From NCBI GenBank assembly GCA_948470475.1, contig OX419342.1, positions 20,372,039 to 20,436,038 of the forward strand: DNA of 64,000 nt. The letters run 5' to 3'. A program made the translations under genes and the position numbers. Position 1 is the first letter of the stretch. Every line of letters begins with the position of its first letter. The stretch is from Galaxea fascicularis (taxonomy: Eukaryota > Cnidaria > Anthozoa > Scleractinia > Euphylliidae). The notes beneath the pieces are model-generated. The model was not told where the DNA came from. It saw only the letters and a program-made list of their open reading frames with translations, and ran no database searches. This document shows, piece by piece, positions 1-14,012 of this stretch.

Positions 1-2544
1 ATACGGTGTTTGTACTGCTACTTCAATTAACGTTGTCTGAAGGCCTACGCGACTACACGGTACGGTGATCCTAGAAAATTATCTTAAAAACGTTCCAAAC
101 TCAGCTTCACTCACTCCTACAGACATAAAATTATTTCCTTAAAATTCACACCTTAGTATTAACGGCAAAGATTTTAATGATCAGTGTTTGCGTTGTTACA
201 CTTTTTCGAGAAAGACAAGGCACCAGCTGTTTGAGGTGTAGGTAACTATCCACAGGGTTCTATCTAGGATTTATCGTTTGGGGGAGAAGTCCAGAGTGGC
301 TGAAGTCCACGAGTTTCCTAGAGGGGGTCCGGGGGTATGTCCATCCGGAAAAGTCTTGAATTTTTGCTGAGATGCAATCTGTTGTATTTTGAGGTAATGT
401 TGCAGTGTTTTTGTTTTGTTTTTGTTTTTTTTGTGATCGTGATTACGTTCTGACAATGTTAGAATTCGACAGGGAATACTGCATGTGCACTGACCTCGTC
501 GCATCTGGATGATTTTTCCGATATAGTTATTTATATACTGCAGTGCTAACAACAGATAGAATTATTTGCGGGGGGGAAGCCGGGCGTTTTGGGGGGAGGC
601 TTTAGGCCCCCTTTTTTCAGATTAAAATCTTGTTTTCTTTCAGTTTGCTTTTATTTTGTTTTGTTTTAGTTAACCATTTGTATAACATCCAGAAGTAGTT
701 TGTCAGGGTGACACTCCGTTATCGTTTGAGATTTAAGGTGGGGATATACTCGAATTTGAGTGGATCTTTAAGGAGTTTAAAGAAGGGATTGTATTTTTAA
801 ACAAATGTTTTGAAACACCACCAGACAGTTGACACCCCACACTAAGGTCACTCCAGATTGGTGTGGAACTGACTTGGTGCCCATCTACTAATTTTCAACT
901 TCAAATTTCAATTTTGAACCTTTATTAAATCTTCAATATTTCCTATTTCCCTAAATCCTTTGAAAAAAAATCTCTTCCCAAATATACCTAAACATCCCCT
1001 AAAAATTCACGAAATATCCCACAACGTAGCTTCGTCTAATGAGCAGAGGGATTTTTGATTGCTTGAAACGCGAACTTGTTATAAACATTAAATCCATGTT
1101 AAGCGACGAAAAAACGGCGTTCGGGTGTACCCCCGCCTTAACATTAAAACCGAGTTTTTGGTTTATCTTGGGTATATCTTGTTAAAAGATTGATCAGAAT
1201 ACTTTCTGTCAAATCTGTGCACTAAACTGCAGCACGGTCTCGATACGACAACAAGTGACATTTTAGACGACACATTACAGATCAAATTAAAATCGCATCA
1301 AATCCCCCACAACTCTGTTTAACGAAGGATACATTACGATAATTGAAGATTCACATTTCTATTGAGAGGATGACAGTTCTAGATGCATTTCTAGCCATTT
1401 GCGAAGACTTAAATTTCAAATTTTTCCTGGGGAACATGCCTCGGATTTCCCCAGCGTACTCATTCCTCGATCTGTGTTACGCTTACATTTAGCCCTCTCC
1501 CTCTCTCTCCCCACTCCCCACACTACAATTCACACTCTGCGGTCCCTGTAAACAAGGGGGAAACATTATTTTACCAGTAAAGGAAGGAAATTTCGCTCGC
1601 AAAGCAGAAATATTTCTTGACCTCAGTAATGAACAGTCATTTTGGTGTGTCCAGAACCCAAAATCTACTTCCCTGGGAACTTTTTCGTGTGGCTTGGTAT
1701 TAATATTACTATTATAACAATAATTACTGTCATATTTAGTGTATGATATTTATCAGTAGCAAATATTTCCCTTGTTTTTTAATGCATATTGAATATTTTC
1801 TTTTTTTTTTTTACAAATTGTTAAATTAGACTTGCCATATTTATTCTTGTACCACACGAATTAGAAATATACGAGATTTTTATATTTGCTAAACAGGTAC
1901 AAAATTCAGGTATGCCTACGATTTTATTAAGAGTTGATTTCTTTGTAATAAAGGTTTTCCTCTATTATTGTTAATATACAACTCTACAATTCTTGACAAA
2001 TAACAAACCTTAGGAAAATGCAGGAAGCGAACTTGACAAGCCCACGGTCGTACAATGTTTTTACAACAATATTTCGTAGTTTTGCAAGCAATTAGTGCTT
2101 ATGTGTAGCTAACAAAGGCAATTGAAGAATTCGTTATATCACAAATTATTCACCTGACATGCACTTATATTATTTCGTCAACAACACATAATTATATTAA
2201 AGCCTTATGGGCAACAGAGAGAGAGGTGTAACGCCCTCCGCTCACACAGAGAGGATTCAGATAGAAAGCTCTTCCCAGATGATGTTTGCTAAGGTAAATA
2301 ATAAGTCGGTTACTATAAAAATCAAGTAGTTTTAATTTTGCTTCCAATTTCAGTTGTGTTGAATGAAATTCAAGTTACAACACCATACCACCATCGACAA
2401 CAACAATTCACGCGTTACGTCATCATCACCAAGATGGCGGACGGTAAACACAAAATAGCTCCCTCATTAGCTCAGTTTGTTCGTCATCAGCGTTTACTCG
2501 TTTCACCATTGTTATCTGTTCCTTTAGAGACTGGCTGAAAACCA
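1..2544. other. Gene-free AT-rich stretch
   Basis: No open frame with recognisable protein similarity and no convincing exon chain is visible on either strand. Short homopolymer and low-complexity runs are present. Near 2433 the plus strand has an ATG in the AAGATGGCGGAC context that many animal first exons show, with a GTAAAC donor ten bases further on, but no partner exon is apparent. Confidence 0.5.
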
Positions 2545-2820
2545 CCTATTTATTAGGGAGCTTAAGCAACGAGGAGGCAACGGCAACGAGAACTTTACAA
2601 AACAATGAGCATAATTAATAAGCAAAAACAATCTCTGCACGGGCGTTTTACATTTTGGCGTTTGAAATTGTAATGACTGAGGCCCAGTTCAAACGTCGAA
2701 CCTTTCATGTACCGAACTTAAATTACTATTTGGGTCGGCCCAAACCGTATTAAGTTCGACTGTTTGATTCATACGTCGAACTTTTTCATGTGCCGAACCC
2801 AATTCGTGGCTTAAAAAATA
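2545..2820. repeat. Fragments of dispersed MITE-like repeats
   Basis: Two repeat-like blocks sit side by side. The first (about 2555-2600) is a purine-rich GAGGCAACGGCAACGAGAAC block; a similar GGCAAAGGCAACGAGAACGC block occurs on the minus strand near 9500-9540. The second (2680-2815) contains a motif repeated in direct orientation (CGAACCTTTCATGTACCGAAC and CGAACTTTTTCATGTGCCGA). These look like ends of decayed non-autonomous DNA transposons. Family assignment is not possible from the sequence alone. Confidence 0.35.
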
Positions 2821-3554
2821 GACCATTTTCACCCCTAAAATACGAAAATGAACCAATGAAATTATTTTGAAATGACGTATTTCCCTTCCATTTGCCTTGA
2901 AAAATCATTTTAAGTTGCGTATATTAAGTCAAGTTAGAAAAGCTTTCTGTGTTGTTTTCGCTTTAAACTCAAGGGATTCGCGATCATCTTTTTTTTTTTT
3001 TTGGCGCGTCTTGTTCTTCAAGGAGCTTTCCAAGTAGCGATCAAACACTACTCGGTTGTAAAACCTTTTCCCTTCTGCCGATAAAACTTAAAATATGCTT
3101 ACCTTGCTAGTTCACTCTTCAGTTTGTGTCAGAAAGGAGAAACCTAGGATAGCAGTAATAATTCAATAATTGCTATTAGACAGCACGGTGTGCACCTGTT
3201 TTCGGCCAAACAACAAACCACGGAAAAAACAAGTTCATGTCCTGTTCACACCAAAGTTTAAACATATTTAGTTAAACACAGTTTACAATTGTTTTCTTTA
3301 TAAAAGCTGCGTACTAATGTTTTTTTTTTGTTTTGTTTTTTTACTACAAACTCAACGCAAATTTAAGAACTGTTTAAGTTCATAAAGGCCTGAGTTCCAG
3401 TTTTTCTTTAATGGATTTCAATTTTCTAAACCTGGTTTGATTTAAACATGTTTAGTTGGTGTGAATGGGACGACGTACGTCATCAAGATCAAGCCTCCTG
3501 GCAAGTTTGGTCGATATATCTTGAGTCAGAGCAAATCTAATTATTATTGTTGTC

Positions 3555-4648
3555 AGCAGAAGCCTCTGCGGAGGAGAGAGATATCGACTTTTGACAGTTG
3601 TTGTCTTGTTCAAGTTAATATAAGTTCGGTCTTATTGTCATTTAATTTGATTTTATCGTGGAGCATCCAGGTATACAAGGTTCGATTTCGCCGGTTAACA
3701 GCATCATGAGTGCTCACTGCAGAGTCTGGTTTAAACGCTAGATATAACTGTGTATCATCTACATACGTGTGAGCATGTGGCAAGTGACCTTTGACAACAT
3801 CAAATAGTTTACTTGCATACAATGTAAAAAGTGACGGTCCCAAGCACGGCCCTTGAGGAACGCCCTTTGTTGACTGAAATTTGTCAGAGACTTTCCCATC
3901 TTGTGAAACGCGCTGGAATCGGTCAGTTAGGTATGACCTAAACCAATGCAACACGGTATCCCTTATCCCAAAACTGTTGCTTAAGCGCGATAAGAACACC
4001 GAGTGCTCCACCGTATCGAAAGCGGCACTGAGGTCCAATAGCACCAGTAGTACCACGTGTTGGCGATCCACGGCGCCAATGATGTCATGTGCATTTTAAG
4101 AAGTACAGTTTCGGTGCTGTGACCTCTTCTGTAAGCTGACTGCAGCCTCAGATAGAGGTCAGATGGGTGTGGACCTGGTCGAATGCCGCGGGCTCCGTCA
4201 GTTTTGAGACATATTGTAAATTACTGACCGATCGAAGGTTGCTAAAATCGTAAACTCCAACTCTTTTTTGTCGTGAATCAACCAGTGCCTCTTTCCATAA
4301 CTTCGAAAAGTGTCCTTCTAGTAACTATGAGTTAATCATTTGAGTGATAACTGGTAAGAGTTGGTCACTAGTTTTTATGCAAAAACAAGCCTTGCTGGCA
4401 TTAGATCGAGACGAGTTCCCAGAAGATTTCTGAATAAGTGTCAGCACGTCACTCTGGAACTCAGGATCGTCCGGTATTGACTCAGTGATTGAAATAGCTG
4501 TGGCGTTTATCTGATCACGAATCTTAATTATTGTATGCGCAAAGAATTTTCCAATGTCATTGGCCAATAGAACCTTGAATAGAACATGTAGTGAAAAAAG
4601 GTTCCCCTTCAACTTAAAAAGGTCGGTAAACATTTCAATTGCAGCCAA
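3555..4648 (-). pseudogene. Decayed CR1/L2-like LINE reverse transcriptase fragment
   Basis: Read on the minus strand, this is the linker and reverse-transcriptase region of a non-LTR retrotransposon ORF2. The linker lies at 4648-4325 (ends in LLPVITQMINS). A stop then interrupts the frame, followed by a WKEALVDSRQKR block near 4290. After further stops and a frameshift the RT core resumes at about 4071, with LDLSAAFDTVEHS (motif A), GVPQGPCLGPSLFTLYASKL (motif B) and YVDDTQLYL (catalytic motif C). Similarity continues past a stop to TRQQLSKVDISLL near 3580. No endonuclease domain or 3' tail was found, so the copy is truncated at both ends. The 'SAAFDTV' and 'YASKL' wording is typical of CR1/L2-type elements. 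Confidence 0.85.
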
Positions 4649-7600
4649 TTATGCCACGACATAAATTCCCAGGACTTTTTTTTTTAATGGAATCTACTCC
4701 TTTCAAATGAATCTTAAGTATGCGTATATGCGAGCATTCAAGGAACTGAAAAGACAGCTTAGGAACACTCCTTTTATTTAAACTTTTACACCCTGTGATA
4801 AATATGAATATTCTCTTTACTGACCTCCAGATGTGTCTTAATGACATGACTTGAAAGGGCGGGATGTTTTCTACGACTATTTGCTTTTGCAATTTTGTTC
4901 CGCCATTACGAGAAAAGTCACGTGAAACGAGTTGTTTATCGTTCTGTTAATACTCTTAAGTGACGATTAGAAACTTCGTTACAGCTTTGTGTACAAATTT
5001 TCACTTTTCTTTCCAGAGTGGTCGCGGCACCAACAAAACATCTGTAAGGCGTGTCCATAAGGCCCTATCCTCACGGGGTTTACGTTCGGAAACGCATACA
5101 AAGTTCTCTGTCTACACAAAAACGATCATCCCCTGACATATTGTGTGGGCCTATCCACACGTAAACGGTAGCAAAGTCGCAAATGCATAACTGAAGAATA
5201 AATGAGGCCGCCAGGAAACCAGAATAGACCGCAAGATTCGTATTCTCGGTATTGCATAATTGAACTGGGTGTAGCATGAAGTGGAGGCTCTTGCGTACGA
5301 GAAATCCCTGAAAAAACTAAAATGGATCGAAATGGACAAATCAGAAAAAGTCAGCGTTTCCAAAAGAAATAGTGATTCAATCCGCCCAAAAAGTGAATAG
5401 GTGGAACCCACCCCCTGCGTGGTCCCTGAATACCGAGAATACGAATATTGATTGTCTATTGCCATGACGATGATATTGACTGAGCATGCGTAAACGCAAG
5501 CTTTTACAAGTTCTGCTGTCCACGAGAGAGTTGATAAACGTGTATTGTTGTGCGTTTATAAATTTTTCCACTCTGTAGCGCTTTTTCGAAAATATACGTT
5601 TACAGAGATCGTTTTCGTCGTTTACGAATACGAATATGCAGTGAAATGACAAAAGAATTTAAAAATTAAATTGGCCCGTGCAAAGCACACTGGTTTTCAT
5701 TTTAAATACGTTTTTTTGTTTATATATTTACAACCAGTTTTCATCTTACCGGTTCGAAGTTTTGAAAACTAATATTTCCTATCTGATATAAGGTTCCTAT
5801 TTCTCCTTGTCTTCAAGGATGCAAAAATGGGGCTGTCGCATGCACAGCTTCAAAAAATTGGGGCGAATTAACTTAGATACTTTTGGAAACAAATATAAAC
5901 TAAATCGACACCGTGATATGGATGTTTGTGGCCAATCTTGATACAGATTAAGCTTCAAAACGTAGTGCATTCCAGAAACCATACTAAAGAAAACGTCTTT
6001 TTCAGAAGCCGAACCTGATGGTTGATAATTGAGCAAAAAACACACTTTTACGTTTGACACGGAGGGCCGTCAGAAATCCAACCTCAGCTTGTCTCACTTC
6101 AATATCCTTTTAATCAAGATTTTAATTCTTATAATTTTACGTCCTACACAAATGCTTCACTACCATTCAGGAAAAAAGGTCAACATTTAAATAACAGTAA
6201 CAGAGCAGCCATAAATCTTCTGGCTGTGAAAGAAATAAGACCAATTTTCTCTCAGGTATTTGTTTCCAATCTCATCCTAGCGTCAAACCGCCTGAGGAAG
6301 ATTCAATTGTTGTAAAGAAAAACTTCCTTTTTCGAAAAGTGATTAATTTAATTTCGTAACATCTTTCCCGGTTTGGTCACGGAACAAACTTCGAGTCCCT
6401 CATAGCAACAAATACAATGTTTGATGATTTTCAGTAGAAAGAGGGAAATTTGTTGCAGCCACAATAAATTGTTGTTTAATTCTGCGCGTATAAGTTTAAG
6501 CTCTGTTTTCCTGTCTGCGGTTTTTAGAACCTTCGGGGCTACAGACTCACAACAATACGCTTGTGGCTGTTGATCGACGAGAATTGCGCTATTGAAGACA
6601 GCGTGGGAGGTGATTGGCTACAACGTTCGAATAATGTCACGATTTATTTACATTTACATTTAAAACACCGCTTTATTTGCTTTTGGAGAGCGATATTTGT
6701 CAGCAGAACTAAATTAAAATTGAAACTCTTCACACGCATGCTAATATAATCAAGGATTGTGGAAGCGGCGAGAGGTGGCAATTTCTTAATTCTAGCCGCT
6801 TCGCATCTTCTCCAAACCCGTGAGTATCTTCATCATTAATTCAAGAAAGACTTTAACACTAAGGTTGTAAGGCCGCTTCGGAATCGCCTCTGTACTGCTT
6901 TTCCACTTTGCGTGAGCTGCAACTTATGCTCTGCTTCTTAAATTATGCATGATTTTGCAGGTCTGTGTGAGGACTTACATTTTGAGGAGAAAACCTTGGT
7001 TCTTGGCAGTTGCAAACGTTTTCGACAAAAATTAGACCATCTTGAAAGTTTCTTCAGCTTGAAGAAATCAAAAGGGGCGAAACGTAATTACTGACATACT
7101 AAATTTGGGTGACAAATTTACAAACTTCTCCTGACAAATTCGTGAATGAAATAGTAATATTGAAAAGAATTCGTAGCCGGGAAATTATATAAGGACACGA
7201 TATTGAACATTTCCCTCATAAGGCAAACAAAATTCACTTTGTAATTCCCGTCGTAAGGAGGGGATTTTAGGACCGATATTCTGAATAAGCGCAATCACTT
7301 CAAAATGCCCTTTATCTGTATTTTAAAATGACAGAAGAGAGCCTTATCAATGAATATTTTATTCGTTCCAAGACAACAAAACATTTATCTTTCTTGGAGT
7401 TGTTTGTAAATTTAAATTGTATTTTCCGTAATCGTATCTGATTTGCACCGCGCCTAGATCCACGCGGCGAAGATGATCAGAACATAATTCCGTGTACCCA
7501 GTTTAATTGCTAAGTTGGAATGTCTAGAAATTTCGCTAATTTTTTCGCAAAACCTTTAGGCAAATTTTCTGTTTGAATTTAGAAGTGATTGATTCGTGCG

Positions 7601-9500
7601 AACCAATAAGAAGAATTTCGTGAGATAATATTTGCTATCCGGAATCTCAGGTCGTGATCAACTTTGCTGGCCTGAACCAAGTATTTTTGCTAAAAACAAG
7701 CTTTTCAGAAATTATTCACATCCAAACGTTACGTAATACCGGAATAAATTTTCCTGGTCGTAAACTGAAATCTACCCAGTCTTACTTCATTTTCATTTTA
7801 AGAAAATGACATCGATTGTTGCTTTTAAGTGTGTGACTTCTGCGTTAGTTTATATGCGCTTTTTAAGGAAAAGATTTTTTAGATAAAGAAATCTTTAATG
7901 ACAGGAGTTACTTGAAGACGTCGAGTAATGACAGCCGGAATAGCCACAATGTCTTCAAAACCTGAAAGATTATAACGGGGAGTTACCTAAAAAAACGTTT
8001 CGTATCATTGGAAATGCAAAATATTAAACAATTTTTCTGGGAATTTTCCCAATTCAGAACGCTTTACAATGCTGTGGTGCGCTATACGAAATTTCACGAT
8101 CTGGCTTAAAGCTCTTCGCAGCTTCTTCTCGCAACAAGAACTTGCTTTGCGAAAACGTGTTAAAAATAGAGCAGCTACAATCCGTAACATGTTTTTTTAA
8201 CGTGTCTCGGAAAGTAATCACCTACAATTTCGGACAAAAACCAACTGAGACAATTTTTTTTTCAGACATGAAAGCGTCCCTTTTAACATGACATGAAAAA
8301 AAACACCCTCCCCCACCCCTCTCCCCCTACCTTGTCAACAACATTGAAAGACGGAAAGGGGAAAGAATGTCTGGATTTAAAAGAAGTGTACATTTTGCTT
8401 AGTTGTCCCAACAGTTTCGTCCGCGATTGCAGATTTCGTTTCAAGTTGCAGGGCAAATTGCCTTGCTTAGAAGTGACGATTGTTTGGGGACACACAAAAG
8501 CGTGACTTTTCCACTGCAGGGTGCTTATCAATATAACATCTTTTTTTGTTAAGTGTGTATCCATTTGTCGGTATTGTTTCCAGACAAGGCGCATATCCTG
8601 CGCATAACATTTTACAACTTAAAGTACAATCAAACCCTGATTACTACACGCGGGACCCGTAAGAGTCTCTCTCAACCTACTGTACAACGAAAATATCTGA
8701 CCAGTGCCTCAGTAACTTAAAAATAAATTCGTCATTAATGGTAGCTTCCAGGGATCTCCAACATGCTATATTAAAATATTCACGAAATATATGGACCAGA
8801 GAAAATGGCCCGGGTTATCCACGTTGCGGATAATAAAGGTTCGACTACACAGAGTGACAAAGTGCCTTATCATATGCCTAAAAGGTCTTTGGGTCACAAA
8901 AATTGTTTCCTCGCGTGCCGCATTGATGACTTCATCTGAAAAAAAAAAAGAAATTCGAGTCAGGTTTTTTCGAAGGAAAAAGTGCTAATTTACGTGCGAA
9001 TACACTTCAGCCAAACCGCCGGCTGGCCAACCTGGTTCGGCAAACATGCTGTATCAACAGTATTAGCACAATAAAGCCAGGCGGCTAATTCGCGAAAATT
9101 CTGTCGATTGATGCGTCCCGACTTAAGCAAACAAGAAGCACAAATACCTAAAGGTCATCCCGCAGATATCACGAAACGTTCACGCTTAAACATCGACAAC
9201 GGCAACGGCAATGAAAATATCATTATATTTCAAAATACATTTTCTCGTTTGTCTAACTCTTTTGCGATTATTGAAATTTGTTTAACTTGGAAAATGCTGG
9301 CGAACTGTGCCTGGACTAAATTACTTTAATTGGCGTTAAAATTAGGAAACAGTAACAAAAAATGAAAAATGCATGGGCCCAACGTTCCGGAGCGAACACA
9401 ACATGTGGTTATTTCACTTTGTTGGTTTGCAAGAGACGGAAAAAAATACAAAAAATGTGAGCGACTGTGTTTTCTGGTTAAACGTTTTGTTTTGTGGCGT
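4649..9500. other. Gene-free region
   Basis: About 4.9 kb with no supported gene. Around 5065-5650 there are self-similar inverted words (for example ATTCGTATTCTCGGTA at 5235-5250 against TACCGAGAATACGAAT at 5429-5444), consistent with an old fold-back repeat. The longest open frames here lack splice context and low-complexity-free coding character. A repeat-like block appears near 9500-9640. Confidence 0.4.
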
Positions 9501-12500
9501 TCTCGTTGCCTTTGCCGTCCTCGTTCAGTGAAATTCAGTTCACGCCAATCTCCTCCTGGGCGTGGAGTAAGTCTGAGACCAGCTCTGCACATGCAGGCGC
9601 GGGCTCTTTTGATTGGTCATCTTCGCTGATTGGTTGGTAACTAGGTGACGTTTCGAAAAACTTGCAAGGGGTTCTGTAAAGCATCAATAACCAACAGCCA
9701 ATCAACGACAAGTAGCCAAACTCGTTATCGCGTCCTTTCTACTATTAAGAAACTTGCACTTATTAATTTTTGAATTGTGTTTTAAAAAGAAGCACAGAAC
9801 CGTAGATTTCGAACCTGGCGCAGTTGTGACCTCAAGGCATGCCCAATTAAACTGAAAGTCCGATTGTTTTGGACTCCCAATTGCCGGCCGCTGGTCAAGG
9901 GGAACGAAGCTCACTGGGATGTTAATAATGAAATGAGTCCCAGAGGTTTCTATTTTAATTTTTGGGGCCTCACACATCTGATTAGATATACGTAGAACCA
10001 CGCGATGGAAAGGGCCACAACACCTTTAACACTCATTTTACTGAAAGTCACCCGCAAACTGGAGAGAGAGGGTATACCTCTGTACTAGAGCAGAAACAAC
10101 GGGTATAGAGTATAGCATATAACTGAGCATCACTGCAGACTACACGGCACCTTTACAGCTGTCAACCAGAAGAGGGGTACTCGAACGCTGTACTCTGTAC
10201 ATGTGCGAATAAAGAGAGTTGCTGATTTCTTGGTTTAAAGAGGCCCGTAGCCGGACGAATTTAGAAGTGAGTGGACACAAAGTATTAGCACTACTCGTGG
10301 CGTAGTGTAATGGGCCTGACGAAAACGTGTTCAGTTTTAACTTCGGTCCTGTTTAGCCTGGACGAAAAGGTTTCTTCCAGCGTTGTTTCTTTTTCCATAT
10401 TTTAAATTTTTTCCATTTAACTTTTACTTGCGCTACTGGTTACGTCTCGGATATCAGTCACTGTGATTTAACACCTCTTGTCCTTTGCACTGATTCGTAC
10501 CGCCCGTTTATCGGTGGCATCATTTTCAAGTTGTTCAAAGCTCACCGACGTCGTTCTCATTCGGAAGCTATATATTTTCCTCGGTCAGGCTGCGCAGGTA
10601 AAGATAGACTTTCTTTTTTTATGCTTTTATCCACCTCTACTCCGACATCTCTTTTTCTTAAGTGGCGTTTCATAAATATAGCACAAGGGAAGCTTTGCCA
10701 TCGCCGCTTTCAATGCACACTTCTGTCTCTGTAACTAATTTTAGACTAAATAGACAATTTTTCTTCTGAAACAATACGTTCATTTCTCACCAGTGATAAA
10801 CCTTAGTTACTTATCCTTCGCATTTCAGACCTGTAGCCATTGATTATCAACTGAGCTAACTGTCGCTTTCAAAGGATTTCTCATATCTTTGTGCCATGAC
10901 AAATTGTTTGGTTAAGTGCGTCATAAGTATGTCTCACACACGGGGGCATGACTGCACTTGTAAATAATTTTGCTGAAGTGGGTCTCAGCTGCAGAAGAAA
11001 CGCTTGAGAGTCACGGGGCTCATTCTGCCCACCCTCCCACAATGACGCCCATCTCAGCTAACAATTCTCCTAATTTTCTTCGACCATCACGAGACAAATC
11101 AGATCATACATATCACATATGCAGCGTATAGATAGCGCATTATAACCAAATCGTTTTTTTTCCTGCATGACTCGCATACCGGGATTGTTGCGAGAGTCTC
11201 AAATTCCCAAAAGACTATTGAAAACCCAGAGCTTTTGGAGCTTCATCGCCAAAGTTAAGCCACTCAATTTTTGCTGCTGGAAATAAATGATACACACTAG
11301 CTATATCTTAGCAATGAATGCAAATGCAAGTTAAAAGGGGTTTGTTGGTGATTTTTAACCAAAGTTCCGGCGCCTGGGGAACTTTATCCGGCTGACGAAT
11401 CAATCAGTGAGGAACGGAACAGACTTTCCATCACATCCGGGTTCTTGTATCTAGCAAAAACGAAACTTAGTAAATTTGTGATTCAGTTTAGCCAATCATA
11501 ATGGCACCGATTTACCATGACCTTGACTTGTCGGGTCTTTTCGCTAATATGGCATTTCCTTGTTGTATTTGTCTTTTTTCTCCCTCCATTATTGACTCTT
11601 GAATCATGTTTTTGATGTAAACCGTGCTTATGTCCAAGATTTCGTGCGCGAGGCATGAAATACTTGAAGCGCATAAATATTTATACTTTTTGGTATCGTG
11701 TTGAGGGTGTGAAACAGATTTATTCCCACAGTCTGCTCGTTTTAGTCTTGCAGATATACAGTATTCCTCGGTCTTCTTGCCACGTAGACATATTCGGACA
11801 CTTCCAGTCAGTAAGTATTGCTTTTCATGGCTTTCTTCTATCAGCGACTTTTAGTATTAAAAATGACCACGATGACGCCGTGCCTTTCTTGGAATATAAT
11901 TGATTATGTAGACTTCTTAGTTATAATAGTAGACGGGTTTTGAGTAGCGGGATAAATGTATTGGTTTTTCTAGATAGGCTTAAAGTAATATTTCGTTTTA
12001 TCCTTCCCCAAAATTCCGGGTTTCTTAAGACGTACATGTAATTCTCGATACCTAGCGTCTGGTCATTTGAAGGCTTCTGTTATCCAGCTTACCGGCTTTA
12101 GACTATATCTTGGCTTTTTTTCAAAGAAATATCATTATCCGCCCCGGTAACCATAATAATAATTAATCTCATAACGTCGGCATTGGAAGAACCTCCAGAA
12201 TGGCACTAGGGCAGGTAGAATTTAAAAAAAAACCTGTTAAAATTTTTTAAAGTGGAACATTAGTAAAATTGACGACTTCATGAATTTCAGAAAATAAAAT
12301 TTCGTTGAGAATAAGAAAAATTTAAAAGAATAAAAGGCTTCGCTCATTAAGCTAGTTATTTATTCATTGAGTCACTTAAGTTGCTTAGTGTCCGCTGCCA
12401 ACCCCATGTGAAACGTACAGAATATATAATTTACTCTCTCAGGCAATTCCTGAAGCTTCTGAACGAGAAAAATCCCTTTTCTGATGTGACATGCTCCCGG

Positions 12501-13473
12501 TGAAATAACTAATTGCATATTGTTAGGCTAAAGAAATGATCTTTTCTGCTGTGTAAGACTTACAATTAGACTTCACTCATTCGCTTTTCTTGCGACACAG
12601 TATTTTATGAAACAAACTTGAGGACATATCCAGACAGTTTTATTGTCATGTATGCAAGCAAACATTCTATATTCAATCAATTCTTTTTTGTTTCGCCTGT
12701 TTCAAGTAATTCTCCCTGGAGTTGTTTACCTGAAAACAGTATGATCCTGATTTCTGTTATGCTCTGTTTATTGTGCGTCCTTGGTTTCGTTCATTAAAGA
12801 TTTTATGTTCTGGCCTCATTTCGAGTCGCGACCGTCGAATCACTATTGCGCATGCTAAAGCCCGTAATTAAAACAACAAAAATCCCTTCAAATCCAAAGC
12901 CAGTAACTCCATAAACATCTTAGAACAAGAAGTTCTCAAAAAGTGGAATGTAGTTCATCTTTCACTGACTGTGTCAGCACTTTTATCTTCAATTGGACAA
13001 AAGGAATTCCCCTGGCCAATCACGACAGATTTAACTCAATGAAGCAATCGGAATTCGAGGCAGCTAACACGCAACGGCGTTAACAGCGGGAAAATACGTG
13101 CCAGTAACTGAAATTAAGTTTGGTTTTGGCTTTTATTGGTTGAAAAGGTGGTGCGAATCAGTGGTCAACCAATCAGAGCGAAGTGAAAACACGTGAAAAC
13201 TACAATATCTGTAACGTGACGAATAAATCCAGTCTAGGAAATTCTTGTTCGTCACCCGTTTTAATTCACGGTTAGCGATCCCACCTAATACGAGAATATA
13301 TTTTCTCCGGCAGTCACTCTTAACATGTTTTTTGTTCCATACACAATTCAATTCTTTATTTATTCACACTATAACGGACATTTAAATACAATTTATAAGG
13401 TAAAGAAATGACAATAACAAAGCGCTAAGAAATATTAAGCCGTTAAGAAATATACCGTTTTAGTATATAAGCT
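9501..13473. other. Gene-free region
   Basis: No protein similarity, RNA gene or structured repeat could be supported in this stretch, apart from the short repeat-like block at 9500-9640. The open frames of 60-100 codons are scattered on both strands without coherent exon borders. Confidence 0.4.
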
Positions 13474-13643
13474 TACCACACAAGTGAATAGTACTTTTGG
13501 CGCGTTCTGATTGGTTTACTCGAAGGTGATTAGCAAAGTACTATTCACCTCTGAGCAGCCGAAGAGAATCAAAACGGCCTCCCGTTTCGGTATCCGAAGA
13601 GGAAATTATTTGAATAAGCGCTAGTGATTCAGCTTGTGTGGTA
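13474..13643. repeat. Small inverted-repeat element (TACCACACAAG ends)
   Basis: The left end begins TACCACACAAGTGAAT and the right end, read in reverse complement, begins TACCACACAAGCTGAAT, giving about 15 bp of terminal inverted repeat around a 170-bp body with no coding potential. A related copy lies 440 bp downstream. This is most simply a MITE; a target duplication is not clear. Confidence 0.6.
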
Positions 13644-13913
13644 TGTACTGAGGCTTCGCGGCTCGGTAAATATCCACCACTACCCACCTCCACTTCGGTG
13701 AATCATTGTTAAATACACCACTGTTTTCTGAGCATGCAATTTTATTTACGATTACCTAGAAACTATGTTTCCCTTGACAAAATACCAATTCCTACAAAAA
13801 GCAAAGGCATGTCATTGAACTGTCAGAGTAACGAGTCTAAACGTGCTCGACCAATGTACACCTTGCTTTCCATCCTGATAACTGTGTAACCGTATTTGGT
13901 ATATACCACACAA

Positions 13914-14012
13914 GTGAATAGTGCTTTTCGCGCGTTCTGATTGGTTAACCAGCAGGGGGTGATTAGTAAAGTCGTATTCGCCCCTACTTCGGCGAATAAT
14001 TGTTAAATATTC
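13914..14012. repeat. Partial second copy of the TACCACACAAG element
   Basis: It begins with the same TACCACACAAGTGAATAGT word as the element at 13474 and keeps the following GCGCGTTCTGATTGGTT stretch. It then passes into a related ATTGTTAAATA tract and lacks a matching right end. It is probably a truncated or diverged copy of the same family. Confidence 0.6.
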
